This document shows, one piece after another, positions 1 to 7,524 of a stretch of DNA of 8,878 nt (position 1 is the stretch's first letter; every line of letters starts with the position of its first letter). This DNA comes from a bacterium UBA3756 (GTDB lineage: Bacteria; Bacteroidota; Bacteroidia; Bacteroidales; Bacteroidaceae). Both the position numbers and the translations under genes were made by a program. Under the pieces are notes generated by a model. It made no database searches and was not told the DNA's origin. It was given only the letters and a program-made list of their open reading frames with translations. Location: positions 1 through 8,878 of the forward strand of contig DFGG01000145.1 of assembly GCA_002371695.1 (NCBI GenBank), in the 5' to 3' direction.

Positions 1-290
1 TGGTGTTTGGCCAACCTTTCTGGGTAGCCATCATCATGGGATGTATCACTGGTTCGGCGGGTGGTGTCATACGTGATGTGCTGCTCAACAACGAACCTGT
101 CATCTTTCACCGCGAGATTTATGCGATGGCATGTGTCTTAGGTGGAATGGCTTACTGGGGATTGGCGACGATGGGCGTCTCAGTCGAACTGAATGTGGTC
201 ATCAGTTTCTTGCTTATCTGCCTGACAAGGTTCTTGGCTGTCAGATACCACATCTCACTGCCTGTATTAAACGAAAACGAGGGAGCCTGA
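1..290 (+). CDS. TRIC/YadS-family (UPF0126) membrane protein, 3' end only
   Basis: This is the C-terminal part of a small integral membrane protein; the gene begins outside the window, and the first complete codon here is at position 3. About 95 residues are visible and the family is usually about 200-210 residues, so roughly the first half is missing. The visible part has a hydrophobic stretch leading into the conserved motif GGVIRDVLL, then the typical REIYA segment, followed by two further hydrophobic helices (about residues 40-57 and 62-80 of the visible part). The glycine-rich motif followed by Arg-Asp and the REIYA segment are characteristic of the bacterial TRIC (trimeric intracellular cation channel) family, known in E. 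coli as YadS. Bacterial members are described as cation-permeable channels; the physiological role here is not shown by the sequence. The last codons lie inside the terminator hairpin, and the gene converges on rho. The GTG at position 3 is an internal valine codon, not a start. Confidence 0.88.
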   Translation, partial: VFGQPFWVAIIMGCITGSAGGVIRDVLLNNEPVIFHREIYAMACVLGGMAYWGLATMGVSVELNVVISFLLICLTRFLAVRYHISLPVLNENEGA

Positions 291-305
291 TAGACTCCCT
301 CGTTT
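275..305. terminator. Bidirectional intrinsic terminator between the TRIC gene and rho
   Basis: A perfect 11-bp inverted repeat (275-285 AAACGAGGGAG with 295-305 CTCCCTCGTTT) encloses a 9-nt loop. On the plus strand the stem ends in TTT; on the minus strand it is followed by a T-rich tract (CGTTTTCGT). It lies between two converging genes and can serve both. The left arm and the stop codon (288-290) belong to the TRIC gene, and the hairpin begins about 20 nt past the rho stop. Confidence 0.85.
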
Positions 306-325
306 GCTATATTGCTGAGTTGACT

Positions 326-2332
326 TTATCCGTTCATCGACATGAGGAATTCCTCGTTGTCGTGTGTCTGGACCAGTCGGTCGCGGATGGTGTTCATGGC
401 TTCGATGGGGTTCATCTCGGCGATGTACTTGCGCATAATCCACATACGGTTGAGTGTGGTTTCGTCGTGTAACAGATCATCGCGGCGTGTTGACGACTGT
501 ACCAGGTCGATGGCAGGGAAGATACGCTTGTTCGACAGTGAGCGGTTGAGCTGGATTTCAGAGTTACCGGTTCCCTTGAATTCCTCGAAGATCACCTCGT
601 CCATCTTCGAACCCGTATCCACGAGGGCTGTGGCGATGATGGTCAGCGATCCGCCGCCTTCTATGTTACGAGCGGCACCGAAGAAGCGCTTGGGCTTCTG
701 CAGGGCGTTAGCGTCGACACCACCGGTGAGCACCTTGCCTGAGGCGGGGGCTGTTGTGTTGTAGGCGCGAGCCAGACGAGTGATGGAGTCAAGGAATATG
801 ACCACATCGTGTCCGCACTCCACCATTCGTTTTGCCTTCTCAAGTACAATGCCGGCAATCTTCACGTGACGGTCAGCGGGCTCGTCAAAGGTAGAGGCGA
901 TAACTTCCGCATCAACGGTGCGCGCCATATCTGTTACCTCCTCTGGACGCTCGTCAATGAGCAGCATCATGATATAGGCTTCCGGGTGGTTGGCTGCTAT
1001 GGCGTTGGCGATGTCCTTCATCAGGATCGTTTTACCAGTCTTGGGTTGAGCCACGATGAGTGCACGCTGACCTTTTCCGATGGGCGAGAAGAGGTCTACG
1101 ATGCGGACGCTGGGATTGGTCGTAGCCTTGTCTCCGCAGAGGGTGAACTTCTCATCAGGGAAGAGGGGCGTGAGATGCTCAAAGGCAATGCGGTCGCGTA
1201 CTTCGGCAGGGTTACGGCCGTTAATAGTCTTTACGTCTGAGAGTGCGAAGTACTTCTCGTTCTCGTATGGAGGACGGATAGTACAGTCTACCACATCGCC
1301 AGTCTTCAGGCCGAAGTTCTTGATCTGTGCAGGCGATACGTAGATGTCGTCGGGTGAGGAGAGATAGTTGTAGTCGCTGGAGCGGATGAATCCATAGCCG
1401 TCGGTGAGTATTTCCAGCACACCATTGCCAGTGATGACGTCCTTGAAGTCGTACTTCTGGCGGTGGTTTTCAGCAGGGGCACTGAAACTCTGCTCCTCCG
1501 GATACTGCTGAGTGTTGACAGGACGGTCGAACATATCGAGGGTGGGGATAGCACCCTGATCCTCGATGGGAATATCGAGCATGGTGATGAAGTCGGTGCC
1601 GTCGCCGGGGTCACCTTTCCATACGCCGTCCTCATCCATTTCGTCGTCCTCCATCACCTTTTCGTTCTCGTGGGTGCGCTCCATCTTCTGCTTCAGTTGT
1701 TCTATCAGATCTGACTGATCCTCACCATCGCCGTCAAAGTCGCCCGTAGCGTAGCTCTGTTCGGGGATGAAATCCTGACCAGCATCGAAGGCTGCCTCAG
1801 GCACATCGTCACTGATGCTTTCTGCAACGGGAGCCTCAGTATTGGCTTCGGTTTCTTCTGCAGCTTTTACCTCTTCGTTAGCATCCGTGGTTTCATTAGC
1901 CTTTGCAGCTTCTTCAACCTTTGCGGCTTCCTCAGCAGCTGCAGCCTCGGCAGCAAGTTCGGCTTTCGACTTGCGACCGCGCTTCTTGGGCTTGACCTCT
2001 GGCTCGGCAGACATCTCTTCTGAATCTGTTGGAGCGACGGGCATATCACTGAATAGAGACGGGGTCTCAACGGGCTTGCGGTTGTTCTTCACGTCGAAAT
2101 TCTCGCCCTCATTCCCCTTGACGGAATATACTCTGCTAGTATCTTTCTTCTGAATTCGGGTGCGCTTACGCTTTGGAGCCTCGCTGGTGGCGGCACTTTC
2201 TGCAGCCTTGTCGAGGATGGCGTAAACTACCGTCTCTAAGGGATCGTCCTGAGAGACTTTGACACCTAACTCATTCGCAATCCCCATCAGGTCGGGAATT
2301 GCCATTGACTCTAATTCTTCTTTGGTATACAT
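326..2332 (-). CDS. rho: Transcription termination factor Rho with long disordered N-terminal insertion
   Basis: Rho is a hexameric RNA-dependent ATPase and helicase that binds nascent RNA and releases RNA polymerase. From the chosen start the protein has 668 residues, against about 420 in E. coli. Order of domains: Rho-N helical domain (1-42); a low-complexity region (about 51-292) with basic patches (54-63, and KKRGRKSK at 116-123), an Ala/Glu-rich stretch and acidic clusters; a cold-shock-like primary RNA-binding domain (about 303-367, containing DGYGFIR); then the RecA-type ATPase with Walker A AQPKTGKT (428-435), Walker B VVIFLD (510-515), Q loop [10 protein letters not shown] (535-544) and R loop DTGSKMDE (572-579). 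All catalytic motifs are intact. Such insertions are normal in Bacteroidetes Rho. The start is ATG at 2332 (MYTKEEL); ATG at 2344, four codons upstream in frame, is an alternative. The open frame extends to 2431, but that ATG overlaps the promoter. The gene diverges from ysxC. Confidence 0.97.
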   Translation of the reverse strand: MYTKEELESMAIPDLMGIANELGVKVSQDDPLETVVYAILDKAAESAATSEAPKRKRTRIQKKDTSRVYSVKGNEGENFDVKNNRKPVETPSLFSDMPVAPTDSEEMSAEPEVKPKKRGRKSKAELAAEAAAAEEAAKVEEAAKANETTDANEEVKAAEETEANTEAPVAESISDDVPEAAFDAGQDFIPEQSYATGDFDGDGEDQSDLIEQLKQKMERTHENEKVMEDDEMDEDGVWKGDPGDGTDFITMLDIPIEDQGAIPTLDMFDRPVNTQQYPEEQSFSAPAENHRQKYDFKDVITGNGVLEILTDGYGFIRSSDYNYLSSPDDIYVSPAQIKNFGLKTGDVVDCTIRPPYENEKYFALSDVKTINGRNPAEVRDRIAFEHLTPLFPDEKFTLCGDKATTNPSVRIVDLFSPIGKGQRALIVAQPKTGKTILMKDIANAIAANHPEAYIMMLLIDERPEEVTDMARTVDAEVIASTFDEPADRHVKIAGIVLEKAKRMVECGHDVVIFLDSITRLARAYNTTAPASGKVLTGGVDANALQKPKRFFGAARNIEGGGSLTIIATALVDTGSKMDEVIFEEFKGTGNSEIQLNRSLSNKRIFPAIDLVQSSTRRDDLLHDETTLNRMWIMRKYIAEMNPIEAMNTIRDRLVQTHDNEEFLMSMNG

Positions 2333-2386
2333 ACTATTATACATTAAGCAGTGTTTAATAACTGCGCTCTTTTTGAAATTTGTGGT

Positions 2387-2411
2387 AAAAATGCTTCCCG
2401 AACGGAAGCAC
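2387..2411 (-). promoter_or_regulatory. Terminator-like hairpin in the rho 5' leader (possible attenuator)
   Basis: On the minus strand GTGCTTCC (2411-2404) pairs with GGAAGCAT (2398-2391) around a 5-nt loop, forming 8 pairs including one G-T. The hairpin runs straight into five T residues (2391-2387). It lies between the predicted rho transcription start (about 2420-2424) and the start codon, so it would form almost at the 5' end of the mRNA. The shape is that of an intrinsic terminator. Whether it attenuates rho, stabilises the mRNA, or only pauses polymerase is inference. A weaker 5-bp hairpin (GCAGT 2365-2361 with ACTGC 2352-2348) sits just before the upstream ATG at 2344. Confidence 0.55.
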
Positions 2412-2428
2412 GTTTTAGAAAATCGATG

Positions 2429-2460
2429 CAAAGGTACACATTATTTCCCTAACTACCAAA
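2429..2460 (-). promoter_or_regulatory. Bacteroidetes-type promoter of rho
   Basis: Read on the minus strand, a -33 element TTTG (2460-2457) is followed after exactly 20 nt by the -7 element TACCTTTG (2436-2429). This matches the TTTG/TAnnTTTG promoter used by the primary sigma factor of Bacteroidetes. Transcription would begin near 2420-2424, giving a leader of about 75-90 nt. Its -33 region lies about 20 bp from the divergent ysxC -7 element. Confidence 0.75.
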
Positions 2461-2479
2461 TTTTTCCCATTTTTTTTCG

Positions 2480-2487
2480 TACCTTTG
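2480..2487 (+). promoter_or_regulatory. -7 element of the ysxC operon promoter
   Basis: TACCTTTG matches the Bacteroidetes -7 consensus, 20 bp before the ysxC ATG. At the expected -33 distance (about 2457-2460) the plus strand reads CAAA rather than TTTG, so the upstream element is poor; a T-rich tract (2461-2479) lies between. The predicted start of transcription is near 2491-2494, leaving a leader of only about 15 nt. Confidence 0.65.
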
Positions 2488-2507
2488 TCGCCAAATTCAG
2501 AATAATT

Positions 2508-3110
2508 ATGGAAATAAAGAAAGCAGAATTCACCATTAGTGCACCTATGGTGTCGATGTGTCCTAAGGATACCAAGCCTGAATATGCGTTTATCGGACGT
2601 TCCAATGTCGGTAAGTCTAGTCTGATCAACATGCTTACTAACAACAAACGGTTGGCTAAGACGTCGGCCACACCAGGCAAGACACTGCTCATCAACCATT
2701 TTATCATCAACAACGAGTGGTATCTTGTCGACCTGCCGGGCTATGGCTTTGCCAAGCGCTCAAAGAAGGAAATTGCCAAACTCGAGCAGATGATTGAAGG
2801 CTACATCTTGCAGCGCGAGCAGCTGATCAACGTGTTTGTATTGGTCGATGTACGTCTGGAGCCGCAGAAGATCGACTTGGAGTTCATTGAGTGGCTGGGT
2901 ACTTCGAGCATACCCTTTTCTATTGTTTTTACGAAGGCAGACAAACTCTCTGCGGGCAAGGTGGCTCAGAATGTGGCGCAGTACAAGAAGGTTCTCATGG
3001 AGACATGGGAGGAATTGCCACCAATGTTTGTCACCTCATCCGAAAACAAACAGGGACGCGATGAAGTGCTCGATTATATTGAGCAGATTAATAAGAATCT
3101 GAAAGCTTAA
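2508..3110 (+). CDS. ysxC: Ribosome-biogenesis GTP-binding protein YsxC/EngB
   Basis: This is a small GTPase of the TrmE-Era-EngA-EngB family, 200 residues, the usual length. YsxC (YihA, EngB) binds the large ribosomal subunit precursor and is needed for its late assembly; it is essential in several bacteria. All GTPase motifs are visible: G1 GRSNVGKS (30-37), G2 threonine in SATPGKT (T55), G3 DLPG (75-78), G4 TKAD (142-145) and G5 TSS (176-178). The chosen start, MEIKKAEF, places G1 at the normal distance from the N-terminus. The frame is open back to 2259, but that extension would cross the divergent promoters. It is the first gene of the six-gene unit, with a very short leader and no clear Shine-Dalgarno sequence. 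Confidence 0.97.
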   Translation: MEIKKAEFTISAPMVSMCPKDTKPEYAFIGRSNVGKSSLINMLTNNKRLAKTSATPGKTLLINHFIINNEWYLVDLPGYGFAKRSKKEIAKLEQMIEGYILQREQLINVFVLVDVRLEPQKIDLEFIEWLGTSSIPFSIVFTKADKLSAGKVAQNVAQYKKVLMETWEELPPMFVTSSENKQGRDEVLDYIEQINKNLKA

Positions 3111-3121
3111 TAATTAATAAG

Positions 3122-4909
3122 GTGGCTAAGGAGAATCCATATTTAGATGTACAGAACCTGACGAAGTCGTTCGGTTCACTTGTGCTTTTCCAGAACATCA
3201 GCTTCTCCATCGCTGAAGGACAGAAGGTGGGACTGATTGCCAAGAATGGCACAGGCAAGTCGACCCTGCTCTCCGTACTCTCTGGCAAGGATGGTTACGA
3301 CTCGGGCAGCATTGTCTTCCGGCGTGATATCAAGGTGGGCATGCTCGAACAGTCGCCGGTGTTCGATCCTGGGGAAAGTGTGCTCGATGCGTGCTTTAAT
3401 CACCAAAACGATGAAGAAAAGGTGTTGCGTGCTAAACAAGTACTCACCCAACTGAAGATTCGTGATCTCAACCAGCCTATGGGTCAACTCTCTGGAGGAC
3501 AGCAGAAACGAGTGGCGCTGGCCAACGTGCTGCTCACAGAGCCAGATCTGTTGATACTCGATGAGCCCACCAATCATCTCGACCTCGAAATGATAGAGTG
3601 GCTCGAAGGCTACCTCGGCAGAGGACGCAAGACGCTGCTGATGGTTACCCACGACCGTTTTTTCCTTGACCGTGTCTGTTCTGTCATCCTTGAACTCGAC
3701 GATCAGACTATCTACACCTATCGTGGTAACTATTCCTATTATCTGGAAAAGCGGCAGGAGCGTATTGACAACCGTAGGGCGGAAATAGCACGTGCCAACA
3801 ATCTCTATCGTACGGAATTGGAGTGGATGCGCCGCATGCCGCAAGCCCGAGGACATAAGGCCCGCTATCGCGAGGAGGCCTTCTACGATCTGGAGCGTAT
3901 TGCCAAACAGCGTATCGAGGAGAGACAGATTCGTCTGAAGGCAAGCAATGTCTATATAGGTTCCAAGATCTTCGAATGTCAGTATGTGTCCAAACGATTC
4001 GGCGACTTGGTTATTATGAAGGACTTCTATTACAATTTCTCGCGTTTCGAGAAAATGGGCATTGTGGGCAACAATGGCACAGGGAAGTCAACCTTCCTTC
4101 GGATGCTCCTTGGACAGACGCCACCCGACGAGGGACGCTTTGATATTGGCGACACCGTGCGGTTTGGCTATTTCTCACAAGAGGGCTTGCAGTTTGACGA
4201 GCAACAGAAGGTCATCGATGTAGTGCGCAATATCGCAGAATACATAGATTTGGGGAGTGGGCGACACCTCACTGCCTCGCAATTCTTACAACATTTCCTC
4301 TTCACCCCTGAACAGCAGCACAATTATGTCTACAAACTCAGTGGTGGTGAACGCCGCAAGCTATACCTCTGTACTGTGCTGATGAGGAATCCCAACTTTC
4401 TGGTACTTGACGAGCCCACCAACGACCTTGACATTGTAACCCTACAGATACTTGAGGAATATCTGCAGGACTTTCCTGGCTGTGTCATCGTGGTCTCCCA
4501 CGATCGTTATTTTATGGATAAGGTAGTCGATCATCTGCTGGTGTTCAAGGGAGATGGCATCATCAAGGATTTTCCAGGCAACTATACCCAGTATCGGGAA
4601 TGGCAGTCGTTGCAACCGCGTGAGTCGTCGGGAGCTGCACCTAAGGAGCAGAAAGTTCAACAGTCACCAAAATCTGGGGCGGCATCCTCACGTCGCAAGA
4701 TGACATACAAGGAGAAGACAGAGTTTGAACGTCTGGAACGCGAGATTGCCGCACTCGAACAAGAGCAGCATCAGCTAGAAGAAGCCCTTTGCAGTGGTAA
4801 TCTTTCCATTGACCAACTAACGGAAATGAGCAAGCGCCTACCTCTGCTAAAAGATGAACTCGACGAGAAATCCCTCCGTTGGCTGGAACTTTCGGAGATA
4901 GAAAACTGA
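3122..4909 (+). CDS. uup: ABC-F family ATPase, Uup-like
   Basis: This is a soluble protein with two ATP-binding cassettes and no membrane segments, 595 residues. ABC-F proteins act on the ribosome; Uup is also linked to DNA recombination and stability of tandem repeats. First cassette: Walker [13 protein letters not shown] (37-48), signature LSGGQ (123-127), Walker B LLILDE (143-148), H-loop H177. An inter-domain linker rich in Arg and Lys follows (about 205-275, with [13 protein letters not shown]). Second cassette: Walker [13 protein letters not shown] (313-324), signature LSGGE (406-410), Walker B FLVLDE (426-431), H-loop H460. After a short Ser/Ala/Pro/Gln linker, a C-terminal coiled coil (about 526-592, starting KMTYKEK) resembles the Uup C-terminal domain, which favours Uup over Ettlike members. 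The start is GTG at 3122, 11 nt after ysxC; no in-frame ATG precedes it, and the family begins just before the motif [16 protein letters not shown] subfamily assignment is less certain than the family. Confidence 0.93.
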   Translation: MAKENPYLDVQNLTKSFGSLVLFQNISFSIAEGQKVGLIAKNGTGKSTLLSVLSGKDGYDSGSIVFRRDIKVGMLEQSPVFDPGESVLDACFNHQNDEEKVLRAKQVLTQLKIRDLNQPMGQLSGGQQKRVALANVLLTEPDLLILDEPTNHLDLEMIEWLEGYLGRGRKTLLMVTHDRFFLDRVCSVILELDDQTIYTYRGNYSYYLEKRQERIDNRRAEIARANNLYRTELEWMRRMPQARGHKARYREEAFYDLERIAKQRIEERQIRLKASNVYIGSKIFECQYVSKRFGDLVIMKDFYYNFSRFEKMGIVGNNGTGKSTFLRMLLGQTPPDEGRFDIGDTVRFGYFSQEGLQFDEQQKVIDVVRNIAEYIDLGSGRHLTASQFLQHFLFTPEQQHNYVYKLSGGERRKLYLCTVLMRNPNFLVLDEPTNDLDIVTLQILEEYLQDFPGCVIVVSHDRYFMDKVVDHLLVFKGDGIIKDFPGNYTQYREWQSLQPRESSGAAPKEQKVQQSPKSGAASSRRKMTYKEKTEFERLEREIAALEQEQHQLEEALCSGNLSIDQLTEMSKRLPLLKDELDEKSLRWLELSEIEN

Positions 4910-4926
4910 CTATTGAATATAGAGTG

Positions 4927-5544
4927 ATGATACAACAACAATACCCCTCGCAATTGCTGGAGAAGGCCGTACAGGAATTTTCCAAACTGCCAGGTGTCGG
5001 GCGTAAGACAGCCTTGCGCCTGGTGCTCCATCTCCTCCGTCAGGATACTGGCGATGTGGATGCCTTTTCCGATGCCATCGTCAGACTGAAGCATGAGGTG
5101 AAATACTGTCGCGTATGCCACAACATCAGCGACAACGAGATTTGCCCTATCTGTAGCAATTCCCGTAGAGACGGCTCACTAGTTTGCGTAGTGGAGAATA
5201 TCCAAGACGTGATGGCAGTGGAGAACACCCAGCAGTTCAACGGACTTTACCACGTATTGGGGGGCGTTATCTCACCTATGGATGGCATCGGACCAAGCGA
5301 TCTTGAAATAGACTCTCTCGTCAGTCGTGTGGCCGAAGGAAACATCCGTGAGGTAATTCTCGCACTGAGCTCCACGATGGAGGGCGATACTACCAACTTC
5401 TATATCTACCGGAAGATGGCGCCCTACGATGTGAAGGTCAGTATCATCGCCCGGGGTATCTCTATCGGCGATGAATTGGAATATACCGACGAGGTGACAC
5501 TCGGACGTTCCATTTTAAACAGAACATTATTCGAAGGAAAATAA
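4927..5544 (+). CDS. recR: Recombination protein RecR
   Basis: RecR works with RecO (and RecF) to load RecA on single-stranded DNA at gaps during recombinational repair. The protein has 205 residues, typical of the family. It shows the helix-hairpin-helix segment [12 protein letters not shown] (21-32), a four-cysteine zinc site (C61, C64, C73, C76), a Toprim domain starting at VCVVE (86-90) with [15 protein letters not shown] (112-126), and the conserved C-terminal segment with [11 protein letters not shown] (about 184-194). The start ATG at 4927, MIQQQYPS, fits the family; an in-frame ATG at 4879 would overlap the end of the ABC-F gene by 31 nt and add 16 residues unlike the family. It lies 17 nt after the ABC-F gene and ends 1 nt before the next start. 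Confidence 0.97.
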   Translation: MIQQQYPSQLLEKAVQEFSKLPGVGRKTALRLVLHLLRQDTGDVDAFSDAIVRLKHEVKYCRVCHNISDNEICPICSNSRRDGSLVCVVENIQDVMAVENTQQFNGLYHVLGGVISPMDGIGPSDLEIDSLVSRVAEGNIREVILALSSTMEGDTTNFYIYRKMAPYDVKVSIIARGISIGDELEYTDEVTLGRSILNRTLFEGK

Positions 5545-5545
5545 T

Positions 5546-5977
5546 ATGGAAGATATGAAAAAAACTCAAACGACGTTGATGATAGTCTATGTAGGCATCA
5601 TCCTCATGACGCTGCTTCTGGTGGTGCTCTGTGAGACCGATGTGCTCGATTCTGGCCAGATGGCCCACAATAAGCAAGCTGAATTCGTTACCACTGCAAT
5701 GATGGAACTGATAACTCTCGCAAGCGCATTTTTCGGTCTCCGTATGTTTAAGTTTCAGGTTGTTCGTCAGCAGCTCCTCAGCCAGCAAGCGCCGGCTCTG
5801 CTCAAGTTTGGTCTGGTACGGTTGGTAATGCTCGAGGCCCCTATGCTCAGTAATACCTTATTTTATTATATGTATATGAATCCTACGTTCGGCTATATGG
5901 CCATCATCCTGCTGCTTTGTCTGCCGTTCGTCTATCCTAGTATGAGCCGTTGCATCGCTGAAACCACTGAAGAATGA
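5546..5977 (+). CDS. Unrecognised small integral membrane protein
   Basis: I do not recognise a named family. The 143-residue product is strongly hydrophobic, with four likely membrane helices at about 10-29, 47-67, 84-108 and 114-131, and a short charged N-terminus. The loop between helices 2 and 3 (about 68-82) is Gln-rich and carries positive charge. No cysteine pair, enzyme motif or signal peptide is evident. The ATG at 5546 comes 1 nt after the recR stop and the gene ends in an ATGA overlap with the glycosyltransferase, so it is almost certainly translated and coupled to both. A second in-frame ATG is at 5555. Its position suggests an envelope role beside the glycosyltransferase, but this is guesswork from context. 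Confidence 0.85.
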   Translation: MEDMKKTQTTLMIVYVGIILMTLLLVVLCETDVLDSGQMAHNKQAEFVTTAMMELITLASAFFGLRMFKFQVVRQQLLSQQAPALLKFGLVRLVMLEAPMLSNTLFYYMYMNPTFGYMAIILLLCLPFVYPSMSRCIAETTEE

Positions 5978-6810
5978 AACTTTCTGTCGTTATAGTCAGC
6001 TATAATGTCCGTCGCTTCGTTGAGCAGTGCCTGGATAGTGTACATAAGGCCTCCGAGGGTATCGAGACCGAGGTGTTTGTTGTCGATAATGCCTCGCAGG
6101 ATGATACCGTAGAGGCTATTGGCAAGGAGTATCCCTGGGTTCGTCTGATAGCCAACGATGACAATCTCGGGTTCGCCCGCGCCAACAATATTGCCATCCG
6201 GCAGTCTGTAGGCGAGTACGTGTTGTTGCTCAATCCAGATACCATAGTTGCTGAACAGACACTCCGACAGGCCGTCGATTTCATGGATGCCCATCCGAAA
6301 GCGGGCGGGGTAGGGGTGCGCATGCACAATGCTGATGGTACGCTGGCTCCAGAATCGCGCAGGGCCATACCAACACCTTGGGTGTCATGTCTGAAGATGC
6401 TCGGATTCTCTCGTCGCTACTATATGAGTCACCTCTCCTGGGATGAGCCCGGACGCATTGAGGTTATTAGCGGAGCCTTCTGTCTGCTGCGTCGAAAGGC
6501 ACTCGACCAAATAGGACTGCTCGACGAAGACTTCTTTATGTATGGTGAAGACATAGACCTCTCTTTCCGATTGCTCAAGGGAGGGTGGGAAAACTGGTAC
6601 GTGCCCTGCGATATTGTCCATTTTAAGGGAGAGTCCACTCAGAAGTCCACTTTCCGCTATGTCCATGTCTTCTATCAGGCTATGCTCATCTTCTTCCGGA
6701 AGCACTACAGCCACTTGAGTGTCTTCTATACCCTTCCTGTGAAGATGGCCATCTACTTCCGGGCAGCAATTGCACTGATTGATATCATCCGTAAAAAACT
6801 ACATCTATGA
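5974..6810 (+). CDS. Family 2 glycosyltransferase (WbbL/rhamnosyltransferase-like)
   Basis: This is a GT-A fold inverting glycosyltransferase of family 2, 278 residues. It transfers a sugar from a nucleotide donor to an acceptor, most likely a glycolipid or cell-surface glycan at the inner face of the membrane. The N-terminus LSVVIVSYN (3-11) and VVDNASQDDT (36-45) form the nucleotide-binding start, NDDNLGFARANN (61-72) is a family hallmark, NPDT (87-90) corresponds to the metal-binding DxD region, and GEDIDLSFR (191-199) contains the likely catalytic acid. The last 40 residues are hydrophobic and basic, so membrane association is likely. The overall pattern is like WbbL-type rhamnosyltransferases, but the donor and acceptor cannot be read from the sequence. 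It overlaps the genes on both sides by 4 nt. No polysaccharide cluster surrounds it. Confidence 0.93.
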   Translation: MKLSVVIVSYNVRRFVEQCLDSVHKASEGIETEVFVVDNASQDDTVEAIGKEYPWVRLIANDDNLGFARANNIAIRQSVGEYVLLLNPDTIVAEQTLRQAVDFMDAHPKAGGVGVRMHNADGTLAPESRRAIPTPWVSCLKMLGFSRRYYMSHLSWDEPGRIEVISGAFCLLRRKALDQIGLLDEDFFMYGEDIDLSFRLLKGGWENWYVPCDIVHFKGESTQKSTFRYVHVFYQAMLIFFRKHYSHLSVFYTLPVKMAIYFRAAIALIDIIRKKLHL

Positions 6811-7322
6811 GAAAAGTCTATCCAAAAGTGAACCTTCGTGCCATCGAACCCGAGGATCTCGACTTGCTCTACCGCATCGAGAACGATGTTAAACTATGGA
6901 ATGTCGGCACCTCCAATGTGCCCTATAGCCGATACACCCTCCATGAATATATTGCCAATGCCTCTGGTGATATCTATATCGACAAGCAGGTGCGCATGAT
7001 GATTGAGAACGAGCAGCATCAGGTTGTGGGGATCGTCGATATTGTCAACTTCGACCCCAGTAACCGTCGTGCTGAATTAGGACTGGTTATCGAAGAGCCC
7101 TATCGCCATCAAGGCTACGGCATGAGTACTATCCGGGAAATTGCAGCCTATGCCCTCAACGTACTCCATCTGCACCAACTTTTCGCTTTCATTGATGCAC
7201 GCAATGAACCATGTCTGCAACTCTTCAGACAGTTGGGTTGTATAGAGACGTCCAAACTTAATGATTGGCTCTTCGATGGCGTAGAATACCACGAAGCTGT
7301 CGTCATGCAGATGGTTTTGTGA
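6807..7322 (+). CDS. GNAT-family N-acetyltransferase (RimJ/RimL/SpeG-like)
   Basis: The product is a 171-residue acetyl-CoA-dependent N-acetyltransferase. The N-terminal part, VNLRAIEPEDLDLLYRIENDV (8-28, quoted in part), is typical of the RimJ/RimL group. Strand 4 AELGLVI (89-95) leads into the acetyl-CoA pyrophosphate-binding motif RHQGYGM (100-106). The helix after ARNEP (131-135) ends in LFRQLGC, the usual motif B position. Its substrate could be a ribosomal protein N-terminus, a polyamine or another amine; the sequence does not decide. It overlaps the glycosyltransferase by ATGA and is the last gene of the unit, before a probable terminator and the tRNA promoter. Confidence 0.92.
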   Translation: MRKVYPKVNLRAIEPEDLDLLYRIENDVKLWNVGTSNVPYSRYTLHEYIANASGDIYIDKQVRMMIENEQHQVVGIVDIVNFDPSNRRAELGLVIEEPYRHQGYGMSTIREIAAYALNVLHLHQLFAFIDARNEPCLQLFRQLGCIETSKLNDWLFDGVEYHEAVVMQMVL

Positions 7323-7346
7323 CTCTTTTTGCCTATTTTCAGAAAA

Positions 7347-7379
7347 AAAGTCCGAAAATGTTTTGCTAATTCGGATTTT
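7347..7379 (+). terminator. Probable terminator of the ysxC-GNAT unit
   Basis: A 10-bp stem (7347-7356 AAAGTCCGAA with 7370-7379 TTCGGATTTT, one G-T pair) closes a 13-nt loop. Seven A residues (7343-7349) lie at its left side and four T at its right side, 25 nt after the GNAT stop. The T tract is short, so termination may be partial. The loop holds the -33 element of the tRNA promoter. Confidence 0.55.
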
Positions 7380-7392
7380 ATTCATACCTTTG
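7362..7392 (+). promoter_or_regulatory. Promoter of the tRNA-Asp pair
   Basis: The -33 element TTTG (7362-7365) is separated by 19 nt from the -7 element TACCTTTG (7385-7392), an excellent Bacteroidetes promoter. Transcription would start near 7396-7399, about 25 nt before the first tRNA. Confidence 0.85.
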
Positions 7393-7421
7393 CACCCGCA
7401 AACGAAAAAAGAGACCAACAA

Positions 7422-7495
7422 GGTGCGTTAGTTCAGTAGGTTAGAATGCCTGCCTGTCACGCAGGAGGTCACGAGTTCGAATCTCGTACGCACCG
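7422..7495 (+). tRNA. tRNA-Asp (anticodon GTC), copy 1
   Basis: A complete 74-nt cloverleaf: acceptor stem GGTGCGT (7422-7428) with ACGCACC (7488-7494); D arm GTTC (7431-7434) with GAAT (7444-7447); anticodon stem CCTGC (7449-7453) with GCAGG (7461-7465) and loop CTGTCAC, anticodon GTC at 7456-7458; T arm ACGAG (7471-7475) with CTCGT (7483-7487) and loop TTCGAAT; discriminator G at 7495. The 3' CCA is not encoded (CATCT follows), so it must be added after transcription. It decodes GAC and GAT. Confidence 0.98.
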
Positions 7496-7524
7496 CATCT
7501 CTTTTCCTGAGCAACTATAAGTGA

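Noticed and set aside
1815..2153. Ser/Ala-rich open frame opposite the Rho insertion
   Set aside because: Its composition is just the complement of the Ala/Glu-rich stretch in Rho; there is no promoter or family resemblance.
2333..2431. Extended N-terminus of Rho starting at ATG 2431
   Set aside because: That ATG overlaps the rho -7 promoter element and lies upstream of the predicted transcription start. The extra residues are unlike any Rho N-terminus, and MYTKEEL is a good start for the Rho-N domain.
2259..2507. Extended N-terminus of YsxC reaching back to 2259
   Set aside because: It would run antisense through the start of rho and across both promoters. The added residues do not resemble the family, and ATG 2508 gives a protein of normal length.
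3176..3856. 226-residue open frame antisense to the first half of the ABC-F gene
   Set aside because: It is entirely opposite a gene with intact motifs, has no recognisable domain or promoter, and is explained by codon bias in the real gene.
4879..4926. Longer RecR start overlapping the ABC-F gene
   Set aside because: The 16 extra residues are the ABC-F 3' end read in another frame; RecR proteins normally begin near MIQQQYPS.
5974..7322. Surface polysaccharide biosynthesis cluster
   Set aside because: There is a single glycosyltransferase and no sugar-nucleotide, flippase or polymerase genes nearby. The acetyltransferase looks like a RimJ/RimL-type enzyme and does not show sugar acetyltransferase features.
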